From Helicobacter valdiviensis (GTDB lineage Bacteria; Campylobacterota; Campylobacteria; Campylobacterales; Helicobacteraceae), in contig NZ_NBIU01000005.1 in NCBI RefSeq assembly GCF_003245365.1, positions 44,918 through 108,917 of the forward strand: 64,000 nucleotides of DNA. The letters run 5' to 3'. The position numbers and the translations under genes were made by a program. Under the pieces are notes generated by a model. The model did no database searches. It was given only the letters and a program-made list of their open reading frames with translations, and was not told where the DNA came from. This document shows, piece by piece, positions 34,743 through 43,068 of the stretch; position 1 is the stretch's first letter, and every line of letters starts with the position of its first letter.

Positions 34743-35807
34743 ATGGGATTACTATATACAAAATATAAAGTTTTTCATTACAAAGACAAAATAGATTCTT
34801 TGCCAAAAGATAAGGCAATAACACCTCCAATTCACATAAGAATAAAGCCTACAAATGTATGTAATCACGATTGTTGGTATTGTGCTTACAAGGTATCTAA
34901 TTTACAGCTTGGTAAAGATATGGTTGAGAGAGATTATATACCAGAAGACAAGATGTTAGAGATTATTGATGATTGCGAGAGTATGGGGGTTAAGGCAATC
35001 ACTTTTAGCGGCGGTGGAGAACCTCTTGTGTATAAGCATATGAAAAGCACATTAAATAGGCTATCTAAGAGCAATATTTCGTTTGCCACACTTACAAATG
35101 GAGCAAAGCTAAATGGTGAGATTGCTGAGATTTTTGCACATAAGGGAACTTGGGTTAGAGTAAGCATGGATGGTTTTAGTAATGAAAGCTATCAGAAGTT
35201 TCGCGGTGTTGGTAAATCAGAGTTTGATAAGATAATTAAAAATATGGAGAATTTTAAAAAGCTAGGTGGTAGTTGCTATTTAGGGGTTAGTTATATAGTT
35301 GGCAAGGAAAATTATCAAGAAATATATAATATGGCAAAGATTTTAAGTGATATTGGTGTTGATTCTATGAAAATATCACCTACTATTACTAGTAATGATG
35401 GTGAAACTACAAATAAATATCATCAAGAGTTTTATGATGGAGCAAAAGAACAGATACAAAAAGCACAAGAATCTTTTGGGAAGAATTTAGAGATTTATGA
35501 TTCTTATCATTACCAATTAGATAGTTTTGAGAAGGATTACAATTGGTGTCCATATTCTCAAGTATTAATGGTTATTGGTGCTGATTTAAACATTTATCCT
35601 TGTCAAGATAAGGCTTATAATTTGGATGAAGCATTGCTTGGAAGCATAAAGGATATATCTTTTAAAAAGTGGTGGTTTGAAAATAAAGAATCTTTCTTTA
35701 AGGTGGATCCTACATGTGTTTGTAATCATCATTGTGTAGCACATGAAAAAAATAAAATGATTTTAGAGTATTTAAGTGTAGATAAAAATCATTTAGGGTT
35801 TGTATAA
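34743..35807 (+). CDS. Radical SAM/SPASM protein (fourth of four)
   Basis: A 354-aa protein with CNHDCWYCAY (Cys 40, 44, 47), the SAM-binding FSGGGEPLVY, the barrel element RVSMDGFSNESYQKFRG, and C-terminal cysteines (WCPYSQ, YPCQDKAYN, CVCNHHC) for auxiliary clusters. It is close to the 29327 protein in layout, so the two may be paralogues. It has no G tract. AAGGAG lies before the start. Confidence 0.85.
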   Translation: MGLLYTKYKVFHYKDKIDSLPKDKAITPPIHIRIKPTNVCNHDCWYCAYKVSNLQLGKDMVERDYIPEDKMLEIIDDCESMGVKAITFSGGGEPLVYKHMKSTLNRLSKSNISFATLTNGAKLNGEIAEIFAHKGTWVRVSMDGFSNESYQKFRGVGKSEFDKIIKNMENFKKLGGSCYLGVSYIVGKENYQEIYNMAKILSDIGVDSMKISPTITSNDGETTNKYHQEFYDGAKEQIQKAQESFGKNLEIYDSYHYQLDSFEKDYNWCPYSQVLMVIGADLNIYPCQDKAYNLDEALLGSIKDISFKKWWFENKESFFKVDPTCVCNHHCVAHEKNKMILEYLSVDKNHLGFV

Positions 35808-35816
35808 GGAGATATA

Positions 35817-36983
35817 ATGAATGAATTTGTGAGATATTATGAAGAGAATAAAATTTCTCCAGTAACTCAAGATATTAGCGATATTAATTTGCATTTAAGA
35901 CGCAGAAAGCATCTTTATAAAATGCTAGGTATTAATCCAAATTCTTTTAAAAACTCTACAATTTTGGAGGTGGGTGCTGGAAGTGGCTATAATTCCTTGG
36001 TATTTTTGTTAATGGGAGCTAATTTAGATATAGTGGAGCCAAATTCTAAAGGTAGAGAGGATATGGTTGGACTATTTGATAAGTTTAAGATTGATAAGAG
36101 AAGATATAATATTTATCCTTGTTTAATTGAAGATTTTACTAGCAATAAACGATATGATTATGTTATAGCAGAAGGTTTTTTACCAGCATTTAAGAGAAAA
36201 GAGAGGCAAAAAATTTTACAAGCTTTACTTAGACAAACTAAAAAGGATACTTATTTAGTGCTGACTACTATTTGTGAATTTTCTTATTTTTTTGAATTTT
36301 TAAGAGTGGTGCTTGGTTTGTGTTTGGTAAAAAATATTGAAGATTTTCAAGATAAAGTGCAGAAATTATCTAAGGCTTTTAAGAGTCATTTAGATGCTCT
36401 TAAATTTGCATCAAGACCTATAGAAGATTGGGTAAAAGATAGTATTTTAAATCCAACTAATGATTATTTCTCATACAGCTTAAAAAAATGTGCAAAGGAT
36501 ATTCAAAAATTTTCTTCTTCGTGCGGGGGGGGGGGGGAATTTGAGGTTATTTCAATGTCGCCAAATTTTATTTCTAATTTAAGTTGGTATAAAGATATGG
36601 AGTATTCATATATGCAAGAAATCATTAAGAGATTTGATGATAAAAAATATTTGTTGCTTAGCACGAGTTTTTGCGAAATGAGAGTGGATAGTAAAACAAA
36701 CCAAAAAATTTCAAAATATGTAATTAAATTGCGTATTTTAGTTAAAGAGTTTAGAGTTTCTTTGTCGCAAGAAATACTAAAAGAAATTATTGTATTATTG
36801 CAAGATATAATTAATGATTGTTATGGGTTGGGTGATTTTTTTATAAAAAGTATTCAAGAATGTATTTCTTTGCTTGAAGAGTCAAATAAAATTACAGAGC
36901 ATAAAATATCTTTAATGCCTAATTTTTCCAAGGCTTGGGGTAGAGGGCAACAATATATTAGTTTTGTTAAGGAAAGAGAATGA
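35817..36983 (+). CDS. Phase-variable SAM methyltransferase (in frame)
   Basis: A 388-aa protein with motif I ILEVGAGSGYNSLVFLLMG at about residues 44-62, an acidic IVEPNS, and YDYVIAEGFLPAF. The G13 tract codes Gly residues 237-240 (CGGGGEFEVI), well after the methyltransferase core, and the C-terminal third (MSPNFISNLSWYKDM ...) would be lost or changed by slippage. Substrate unknown. AAGGAG precedes the ATG; its end overlaps the next gene by four bases. Confidence 0.78.
   Translation: MNEFVRYYEENKISPVTQDISDINLHLRRRKHLYKMLGINPNSFKNSTILEVGAGSGYNSLVFLLMGANLDIVEPNSKGREDMVGLFDKFKIDKRRYNIYPCLIEDFTSNKRYDYVIAEGFLPAFKRKERQKILQALLRQTKKDTYLVLTTICEFSYFFEFLRVVLGLCLVKNIEDFQDKVQKLSKAFKSHLDALKFASRPIEDWVKDSILNPTNDYFSYSLKKCAKDIQKFSSSCGGGGEFEVISMSPNFISNLSWYKDMEYSYMQEIIKRFDDKKYLLLSTSFCEMRVDSKTNQKISKYVIKLRILVKEFRVSLSQEILKEIIVLLQDIINDCYGLGDFFIKSIQECISLLEESNKITEHKISLMPNFSKAWGRGQQYISFVKERE
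36525..36537 (+). repeat. Poly-G tract, G13 (gene in frame)
   Basis: It codes Gly-Gly-Gly-Gly plus the first base of a Glu codon in the methyltransferase gene at 35817. Confidence 0.95.
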
Positions 36984-38090
36984 GTTGTTTATTGTGTGAG
37001 GGTGAATTAGAGGTTTTTTATGGGAATTTAAAAGGAAACATTTCAGCATATCCTGGAAATGTTTATCCTTTTAATATTATGAAATGTAAAAATTGCGATT
37101 TATTGCAGAAAGATATAACAAAATCTTATTTGGATTTTTTGCAAGATATTTACTGTAATCATTATGATTTTTTTTCTAACGAGCAAAATAGCCTAAATGA
37201 TGGAGAAGTCAAAAGGGGTAAGGTTGTTATTGAAGCAATTTGCAATTTAGTTTCAAAAAAGAAAGTTACTTGGCTTGATTATGGTTGTGGAGGGGGGAAT
37301 TTCTTGCGATTACTATCACAAGAAAAACCTCAATGGGAATTGTATGGATATGATGTTTCTTTGATTAATTCTGATAAGTTTGATGATTTAAAGTTAAAAA
37401 AACAAATATTTACAAATATTGAAGATATTAAAGTAAAATTTGATGTAATTAGCTTAAATATGGTTTTAGAGCATTTGCATAATCCTCAAAATATTTTAGA
37501 AAAATTGAGGGATAAAATAAATAATGATGGATATTTAGTTGTGAGAATACCAGATTTTAAAAATTTACCTACAGATTTTTTTATTTATGAGCATATGGCA
37601 CATTATCATAAGAATGCTATTGAAACACTCATGGTAAAAAGTGGTTTTATAATAGAACAATATCTTGATAAAATTCCCAATATAGAACTTGCTTTTATCG
37701 CAAAAAAAGCCAAAAAAAACAAAAAAAATATTGTTAATCTAGTAGGGGGGGGGGGATTTATTAATGGCAAAAAATAATATTTTATGGGTATTAGAGATTG
37801 CAGATAAAATCTTAAAATATCCAAAAGAGAAGGTAGGGATTTTTGGAGTCAATGGGATTGGTGCTTTAATGAGTTGTCTTTTCCCAGATAAGATTGAGTT
37901 TATAGCAGATGAAGATAGTGCAAAACAAAATATGAAATTTGCTGATAAAAAAATAATTTCCCCAAAAGAAAGCAAAAAGGAAATTTTAGTAGCTTTTAGA
38001 AATGTATTGGAAACCAAACGCATTGTGGGAGAATTAAAAAATAAATATCCTTATATTGATTTTATAAATTTATGCGAGTGGGGTAAATAA
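36980..38090 (+). CDS. Phase-variable sugar C-methyltransferase-type protein (broken at a domain border here)
   Basis: The N-terminal zinc module (CLLCEGELE ... CKNCDLLQ) and methyltransferase core (WLDYGCGGGNFLRLLS, LNMVLEHLHNPQ, EHMAHYHKNAIETLM) end at 37777 because of a G11 tract. The next frame (37764-38090) supplies the expected C-terminal Rossmann-like domain (VGIFGVNGIGALMSCLF ... FINLCEWG). One G fewer (G10) fuses them into 369 aa, the layout of TylCIII/NovU-type sugar 3-C-methyltransferases. As given, the cell would make the core alone and perhaps the C-terminal domain alone from the ATG at 37764. Confidence 0.8.
37745..37755 (+). repeat. Poly-G tract, G11 (domains unfused)
   Basis: It lies at the junction of the methyltransferase core and C-terminal domain. 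G10 or G13 would fuse them. It is the only tract not preceded by GC (here GTA). Confidence 0.95.
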
Positions 38091-38626
38091 TGATGAAGGA
38101 GTTTAAGCAGGATAATAATGCTAAAAGTCTAACTTTTTACTTTAATAAAAAAAAGAAATTTTCGTTAATTGGTAAAAAACATATAGAATTTTTGTGTAAG
38201 ATGGTTCGAAAAAGACGGCAAAGCTGCAGAATATGTTTGCATAATGATAGTGAAGATACTCTCCACAATATGATTATAGCTCATCCAAAAAATATTTATA
38301 TAAGACCTCATAAAAATCCCTATAACGCAAAAGCCTATCACATTATAAAAGGAGCAATGAGAATTATTGGAATAGAGGATAATGGGAATAAGATATTTGA
38401 TTTAGTAATTAATAAAAAGCATAAAGTTTTAAGGTTAGAGCCTAATGTTTATCTATTGTTGATACCTAAAACAAATATAGTTGTTTTCCAAGAAATTGCT
38501 TTGGGACCATTTAGGAGAGAGGGTGAAAATAGTCAAGTTTATGCACCTTTTAGTCCAGAGGATACTAATCAAATAGCTGTTAAACATTTTATAACCAAAT
38601 ACACAAAGGAAAAAAATGCAAGATAA
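38090..38626 (+). CDS. WbuC family cupin-fold metalloprotein
   Basis: A 178-aa protein with the WbuC signature RICLHNDSEDTLHNMIIAHP and YIRPHKNPYNAKAYHIIKG, a cupin with conserved histidines for metal. WbuC-type proteins occur in O-antigen and capsule loci with unproven chemistry. Its neighbours are two C-methyltransferase-type enzymes, so a role on the same deoxysugar is possible. It starts on an overlap with the preceding stop. Confidence 0.78.
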   Translation: MMKEFKQDNNAKSLTFYFNKKKKFSLIGKKHIEFLCKMVRKRRQSCRICLHNDSEDTLHNMIIAHPKNIYIRPHKNPYNAKAYHIIKGAMRIIGIEDNGNKIFDLVINKKHKVLRLEPNVYLLLIPKTNIVVFQEIALGPFRREGENSQVYAPFSPEDTNQIAVKHFITKYTKEKNAR

Positions 38627-40205
38627 AATTTATCTAATCAAACAATGTAGGTTGTGTGGAAGTGAAAAATTAAAAAAAGTAATTACTTTGTCTAAAAATC
38701 CAGTGGGTGATAGGTTTTTTTTTGATAGAAACATTGCAACAAGTATGGAATTGCATAATGTAGAAGTTATGCTTTGTCAAAATTGTGGACAAATGCAGTT
38801 AAGTGAGGTTGTAGAGCCTAAAGAGATTTATGAACAAGATTATTTATATACAACAAGCACTTCAGTTGGATTGGTAAAACATTTTAAAGAGAGTGCAAAA
38901 GAAATAATCAATAGATTTGGTTTGCAAGAAAATTCTTTGATTATTGAAATAGGTAGCAATGAAGGTGCTATGCTTGAGGCTTTTAAGAGTTATGGTATGA
39001 GGGTTTTGGGTATAGATCCTGCAAAAAGTGCTGTAGAAATTGCCAAAAAGCGTGGAATTGATACAATCTGTGGATTTTTCACAGAAGATTTGGCAAAAGA
39101 AATAAAGAAAAGCTATGGAAAGGCCAACATTGTAATCGCCAACAATGTAATCGCCAACATTCCTTTGTTGCAAAATGTTATTTTAGGTATTTCTAAAGTT
39201 TTATGTGATGATGGAGTATTTGTATTTGAGACAAGTTATGCTCAAAGTGTATTGAAAAAGCATTTGATTGATACGATTTATCATGAGCATATTAGTTATT
39301 TTTCAGCTAAGCCTTTGGGCAGATTCTTTGCATCTTGCAATCTAGAATTATTTGATGCAGAAGAGATTTGGACTAAAGGAGGAAGCCTAAGAGGGTATGT
39401 ATCTAAGCCGTTGTGTTTTAGAAAAACACAACGGCTAAATGATATTATTAAAAATGAAGAGTCATTTATTTTTGCATCTCATATAGTGGCAAATAGCACA
39501 AATTTAGAAGTTTTATTTGAAGAAATTAATAAACTTTTAGGAGAAAAGGAAGAATTTATTTTTGAAAGTTTTTATGCTAAGTCAGTGCTTGAGAAAAATT
39601 TGCTAGATATGGTGTTTTTAGAACATATTAATTATTTGTATCTTTTGCCATTAATGGAATTTTTACAAAAGAAAAACTTGAAACTGTATGATGCCAAATT
39701 GATTGAAAGCAAAGGTGGAAGCATACAAATAAAAATTTCAAAAGATATGAGTAAAGAGAAATCAAAAGAACTTTTAGAATTAATAGAAAGTGAGAAGGAA
39801 TTTTTCAAAAAAGAAGATATTTTTGCAAACTTTACAAATGGGTTAGAGCGATTTAAAAACGAGGTTAGGAAACTTGCATTAGAGATTAAACAAAGGCAAG
39901 GAAGTATTGGTGTATATGGAGCTTCTGTTGGTGGAGTTATGATGGTTTATCATTTGGGATTAGCAGATATTATTGATTATTTTTTAGATGATAATTTAGC
40001 TAAGATTGGAAAATATGCACCTTCTTTAGGAATTGTTGTAAAAGATTCTAAGGCTTTAGAGAATGAAAATATCAAAGAATGTATAAGTGTAGCATGGAGA
40101 TTTATGGACGCAATTACCAATAAACATAAAGAGTTTTTGCAAAAGGGTGGAAAATTTTATAGTTTAGAATTGGATAAATTGCAAGTAAAGGAATATGGTG
40201 AATAA
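38616..40205 (+). CDS. Sugar C-methyltransferase-type protein with internal duplication
   Basis: A 529-aa protein against about 410 in the usual family. In order: a zinc module (CRLCGSEK, CQNCGQMQ; residues 11-60), methyltransferase motif I LIIEIGSNEGAMLEAF, the catalytic-type YHEHISYFS (222-230), and a C-terminal Rossmann domain (GVYGASVGGVMMVYH). Residues 201-284 and 313-397 are diverged copies of one segment: FETSYAQSVLKKHLIDTIYH against FESFYAKSVLEKNLLDMVFL. The second copy has LEHINYLYL in place of the catalytic motif. Family knowledge suggests 3-C-methylation of a 4-keto sugar nucleotide; the role of the extra segment is unknown. Confidence 0.82.
   Translation: MQDKIYLIKQCRLCGSEKLKKVITLSKNPVGDRFFFDRNIATSMELHNVEVMLCQNCGQMQLSEVVEPKEIYEQDYLYTTSTSVGLVKHFKESAKEIINRFGLQENSLIIEIGSNEGAMLEAFKSYGMRVLGIDPAKSAVEIAKKRGIDTICGFFTEDLAKEIKKSYGKANIVIANNVIANIPLLQNVILGISKVLCDDGVFVFETSYAQSVLKKHLIDTIYHEHISYFSAKPLGRFFASCNLELFDAEEIWTKGGSLRGYVSKPLCFRKTQRLNDIIKNEESFIFASHIVANSTNLEVLFEEINKLLGEKEEFIFESFYAKSVLEKNLLDMVFLEHINYLYLLPLMEFLQKKNLKLYDAKLIESKGGSIQIKISKDMSKEKSKELLELIESEKEFFKKEDIFANFTNGLERFKNEVRKLALEIKQRQGSIGVYGASVGGVMMVYHLGLADIIDYFLDDNLAKIGKYAPSLGIVVKDSKALENENIKECISVAWRFMDAITNKHKEFLQKGGKFYSLELDKLQVKEYGE
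39406..39436 (+). repeat. Perfect 14-bp inverted repeat with 3-nt loop inside a gene
   Basis: AGCCGTTGTGTTTT, loop AGA, then AAAACACAACGGCT. It lies in the coding sequence just after the conserved core of the first duplicated segment of the 38616 methyltransferase. It would form a stable hairpin in the mRNA. Confidence 0.9.
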
Positions 40206-40938
40206 GAAAAAAATGCTAATTTTTGGTGGTAGTAAGGGCATAGGTGGGGTATTTACTAAGCAATCTTTAGAAAAATATGATATTACCTTATTTTCTCGGA
40301 CAAATCCTTATTCTTTTAATGTCAATTTTATAGAGTCTGATTTTTGTAGTGATGATTTTTGTAGAATATTAAACAAGATTTCACAAGATGATGATAAGAT
40401 TGATTATTTAGTGTTTTTTTTAAAATATAGAGGAGGAATTATAGACAATTTTAGCGGAGAGATTGCAGTTGAGCTTACAATGGTAAAAAACGCCTTAGAA
40501 ATTTTAGAAACTAACTTAAATGAGAATGCTAGTATAGTATTTGTTAGTTCTATTTGTGGTAGTTTGATAGCAAAGAATCAGCCACTTGGCTATCATGTAG
40601 CTAAAGCTGGACTAGAGCAGATAACAAGATATTATGCGTTAAATTTTGCAAAAAAAGGTATAAGAGTTAATGCAGTTGCACCTTCTCTTACGCTAAAGCC
40701 AGAAAATGAAGAATTTTATAATGAGCAAAAAGGGCTAGTAGAGTTATATAAAATGCTTTCGCCTCTTGGTAGGATAGGAAAAAGTGAGGATGTATGTGAG
40801 GTAATAGAATTTTTACTAAATTGTAGTTTTGTTAATGGACAAATAATACGAGTGGATGGTGGTATAAGTATTCAGGAATATGAAACATTGGTAAGAAGTA
40901 TTGCGGAATTTTATAATAAAGCACCATTGCAAAAATAA
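40195..40938 (+). CDS. Short-chain dehydrogenase/reductase
   Basis: A 247-aa Rossmann enzyme with the cofactor motif IFGGSKGIGGVF, the catalytic Ser region IVFVSSICGS, the catalytic YHVAK (Tyr-x-x-x-Lys) and the C-terminal NGQIIRVDGG. A ketoreductase acting on a keto sugar or its precursor is likely, next to the C-methyltransferases. The ATG overlaps the preceding gene by 11 bases. A short gap with a new promoter follows it. Confidence 0.88.
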   Translation: MVNKKKMLIFGGSKGIGGVFTKQSLEKYDITLFSRTNPYSFNVNFIESDFCSDDFCRILNKISQDDDKIDYLVFFLKYRGGIIDNFSGEIAVELTMVKNALEILETNLNENASIVFVSSICGSLIAKNQPLGYHVAKAGLEQITRYYALNFAKKGIRVNAVAPSLTLKPENEEFYNEQKGLVELYKMLSPLGRIGKSEDVCEVIEFLLNCSFVNGQIIRVDGGISIQEYETLVRSIAEFYNKAPLQK

Positions 40939-40987
40939 TATTGAAGTATTGGTGCAAAGTTTGCAAAAATGGCATAAAAAAGTTTGA

Positions 40988-40993
40988 TATAAT
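40988..40993 (+). promoter_or_regulatory. Internal extended -10 in the glycan locus
   Basis: TGATATAAT lies 25 nt before the ATG at 41018 in a 79-bp gap. It is a perfect TATAAT with the TGn extension, so the locus probably has at least two transcription units. Confidence 0.6.
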
Positions 40994-41017
40994 TGCGGTA
41001 AAAATTTGGATTAATTT

Positions 41018-41962
41018 ATGAAAATATTAATTTTAAAACTTGGCTATTCTGAGACGCTAGATCCTGAAATGGGGCAGGTTGTAAGTCTTGGAGATGTAAT
41101 AAGATGCACAGTAGTGTTAGAAGCTTTAAAAGAAAAATATCCTCACTCAAAGATTACTTGGCTTGTTGCTCCAGAGGCCTTTCCATTGGTTAATGAAAAT
41201 CCTTATATTGATAGAATTTTAGTATGGGATTCTTTTGTTCCGTTTGCGTTAATGCGTGAGCAGTTTGATATGGTTGTAAATTTAGAAAAGATACATGGAA
41301 TTTGTGCTTTAGCTGATATGATACAAGGATGGGAAAAAGTTGGCTTTAGATTTGATGTTGTTAATGGAAGCTATAGTGCTTATGAAAAGTCAAAGAATGC
41401 TACAAATTATATTGCTCAAAAGGCTAGTGGTGAAGCACAGCATAAAATTTGGCAAAAAGTTATTGTGGAAATGATAGGGTGTGAATGGAAGGAACAAGAA
41501 TATTCTTTGGGTTATCAATCAGTGCCAAAAGAAAAGGTTCAAGTAGGATTGAATTATCAAGTAGGTAGCAAATGGCCTACAAAGGCTATGAAAAAGGAAA
41601 AATGGGAAGAATTAGCAGATATTTTGCAAAAAGAAAAGATTAGTTTTTCTTGGCAACAGGGGATGAATAATTTGTATGAATATATGGATTGGATTAGTGG
41701 ATGTGATATTTTAGTAACTCATGATAGCTTGGGGGTTCATTTAGCATTGGCTATGAGAAAGAATGTTATAGCTTTGTTTGGAGCTACTAGCGGAGAGGAG
41801 ATATTTTATTATAATAGGGGAGTGTCGATATATCCTGAAATTGAACACTTAAGTGAGTATCAATGCTTACCTTGCTATAATCCTATTTGTGATAAAAGCA
41901 TCCATTGTATGGATAGGATTGATATTAAAAGAGTTGTAAAAAATATTAAGGAGTTTTTATGA
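41018..41962 (+). CDS. Glycosyltransferase family 9 (heptosyltransferase-like)
   Basis: A 314-aa GT-B protein with the family 9 start KILILKLGYSETLDPE, the GDVIRCTVVLEALKEKYP segment, SKITWLVAPEAFPLVN, and the C-terminal donor site ILVTHDSLGVHLALAMRKNVIALFGAT, plus CLPCYNPICDKSIHCM near the end. Family members transfer heptose to lipopolysaccharide core; here the donor may be a heptose or another sugar. It carries its own promoter and no G tract. Confidence 0.82.
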   Translation: MKILILKLGYSETLDPEMGQVVSLGDVIRCTVVLEALKEKYPHSKITWLVAPEAFPLVNENPYIDRILVWDSFVPFALMREQFDMVVNLEKIHGICALADMIQGWEKVGFRFDVVNGSYSAYEKSKNATNYIAQKASGEAQHKIWQKVIVEMIGCEWKEQEYSLGYQSVPKEKVQVGLNYQVGSKWPTKAMKKEKWEELADILQKEKISFSWQQGMNNLYEYMDWISGCDILVTHDSLGVHLALAMRKNVIALFGATSGEEIFYYNRGVSIYPEIEHLSEYQCLPCYNPICDKSIHCMDRIDIKRVVKNIKEFL

Positions 41963-43068
41963 AAAAAGCATTAATAATTGGTGGAGGATTTGCTGGTTGT
42001 GTGATGGCATATTTTCTTAAAAAGAAAGATTTTCAAGTTCAAATTTTGGAAGGTGGCAAAGTTTTAGGGGGTGGTTGTAGGACATTTTTCTATCATGGAC
42101 ATCCTTATACTTATGGTCCTCATCATTTGTTGGTTAATGTTGGAGATAGTGCAGTAATTGATTTTTTTAATCAATTTTTAAACATGAGAGAATTGAAACA
42201 TTATATGCTGACTTTTGTCGCATCTGATAGAGAGTTTTACTCATATCCTCCACATATTGATGATATAGCAATTATGCCAGATAAGGATAAGATAGAGAAG
42301 GAATTATCAGTGCGAGATCCAAATTTTAAAGCAAGTAATTTTGAAGATTTTTGGATTAATGCTATTGGAAAGACTTTGTATGACAAATTTATTAATTTTT
42401 ATTCTCAGAAAATGTGGAAAATTAAAAATAACAAAGAAATTGATGTATTTGGATTTTTTGGAATTGATTCTGCTATACAAACTGGTTCTAAGCAAAGATT
42501 TGTTGGAAAGAAAGATGTTTTGTATCCAAGAGAGCTAGATGGATACAATAGTTTATTTGATAGATGTGTAGAAGGATGTGAAGTTAGGTTTAATACATAT
42601 GTGGATAAATTTGAATTAGATAAGAAACGAGTGTATGTAAATGGGGAATATTTAAGTGCTGATGTTGTGATAAATACCAGCTCTTTAGATATGGTATTTG
42701 ATTATTGCTATGGTGAGTTAAGATATATTGGTAGAGATTTTCAAAAGATTATCTTGCCTGTTAAATATGCTCTTCCAGAATTATATCATTTTGCTCATTA
42801 TGCTGATAGTGAGGAGTCTTATACAAGAATTGTGGAATACAAAAAATTGACAGGATATGAATCAAAATATACAATGATAGGTATAGAAACTCCTTCTTTT
42901 AATAATAAGTTATATCCTTATCAAACTACTGCTGATGTTGCAAAGTATAAAAGATATTTAGAATTGATGCCAAAAGATTGTTATACGCTTGGCAGAATGG
43001 GAAGGTATAGATATAGTGATATGAGTGAGATTTTAAATGATATTTTTGAATTAATAAAGGAAATTTAA
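41959..43068 (+). CDS. UDP-galactopyranose mutase-like flavoprotein
   Basis: A 369-aa protein with the FAD motif IIGGGFAGCVMAYFLKKK, EGGKVLGGGCRTFF, and YGPHHLLVN (compare YGPHIFHTN in Glf). It also has the YPRELDGYNSLFDRC region and a late LGRMGRYRYSDMSE segment matching the mutase C-terminus. The standard enzyme interconverts UDP-galactopyranose and UDP-galactofuranose. The divergence of the histidine motif suggests another substrate is possible. Four-base overlap with the preceding gene. Confidence 0.78.
   Translation: MKKALIIGGGFAGCVMAYFLKKKDFQVQILEGGKVLGGGCRTFFYHGHPYTYGPHHLLVNVGDSAVIDFFNQFLNMRELKHYMLTFVASDREFYSYPPHIDDIAIMPDKDKIEKELSVRDPNFKASNFEDFWINAIGKTLYDKFINFYSQKMWKIKNNKEIDVFGFFGIDSAIQTGSKQRFVGKKDVLYPRELDGYNSLFDRCVEGCEVRFNTYVDKFELDKKRVYVNGEYLSADVVINTSSLDMVFDYCYGELRYIGRDFQKIILPVKYALPELYHFAHYADSEESYTRIVEYKKLTGYESKYTMIGIETPSFNNKLYPYQTTADVAKYKRYLELMPKDCYTLGRMGRYRYSDMSEILNDIFELIKEI

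Noticed and set aside
37283..37300. G6 run in the methyltransferase at 36980 as a switch
   Set aside because: It codes the normal GCGGGN motif I and is too short for frequent slippage.
39123..39165. 15-bp near-tandem repeat AATGTAATCGCCAAC as a mobile or regulatory element
   Set aside because: It codes the repeated NxVIAN of the methyltransferase core; a small local duplication is enough to explain it.
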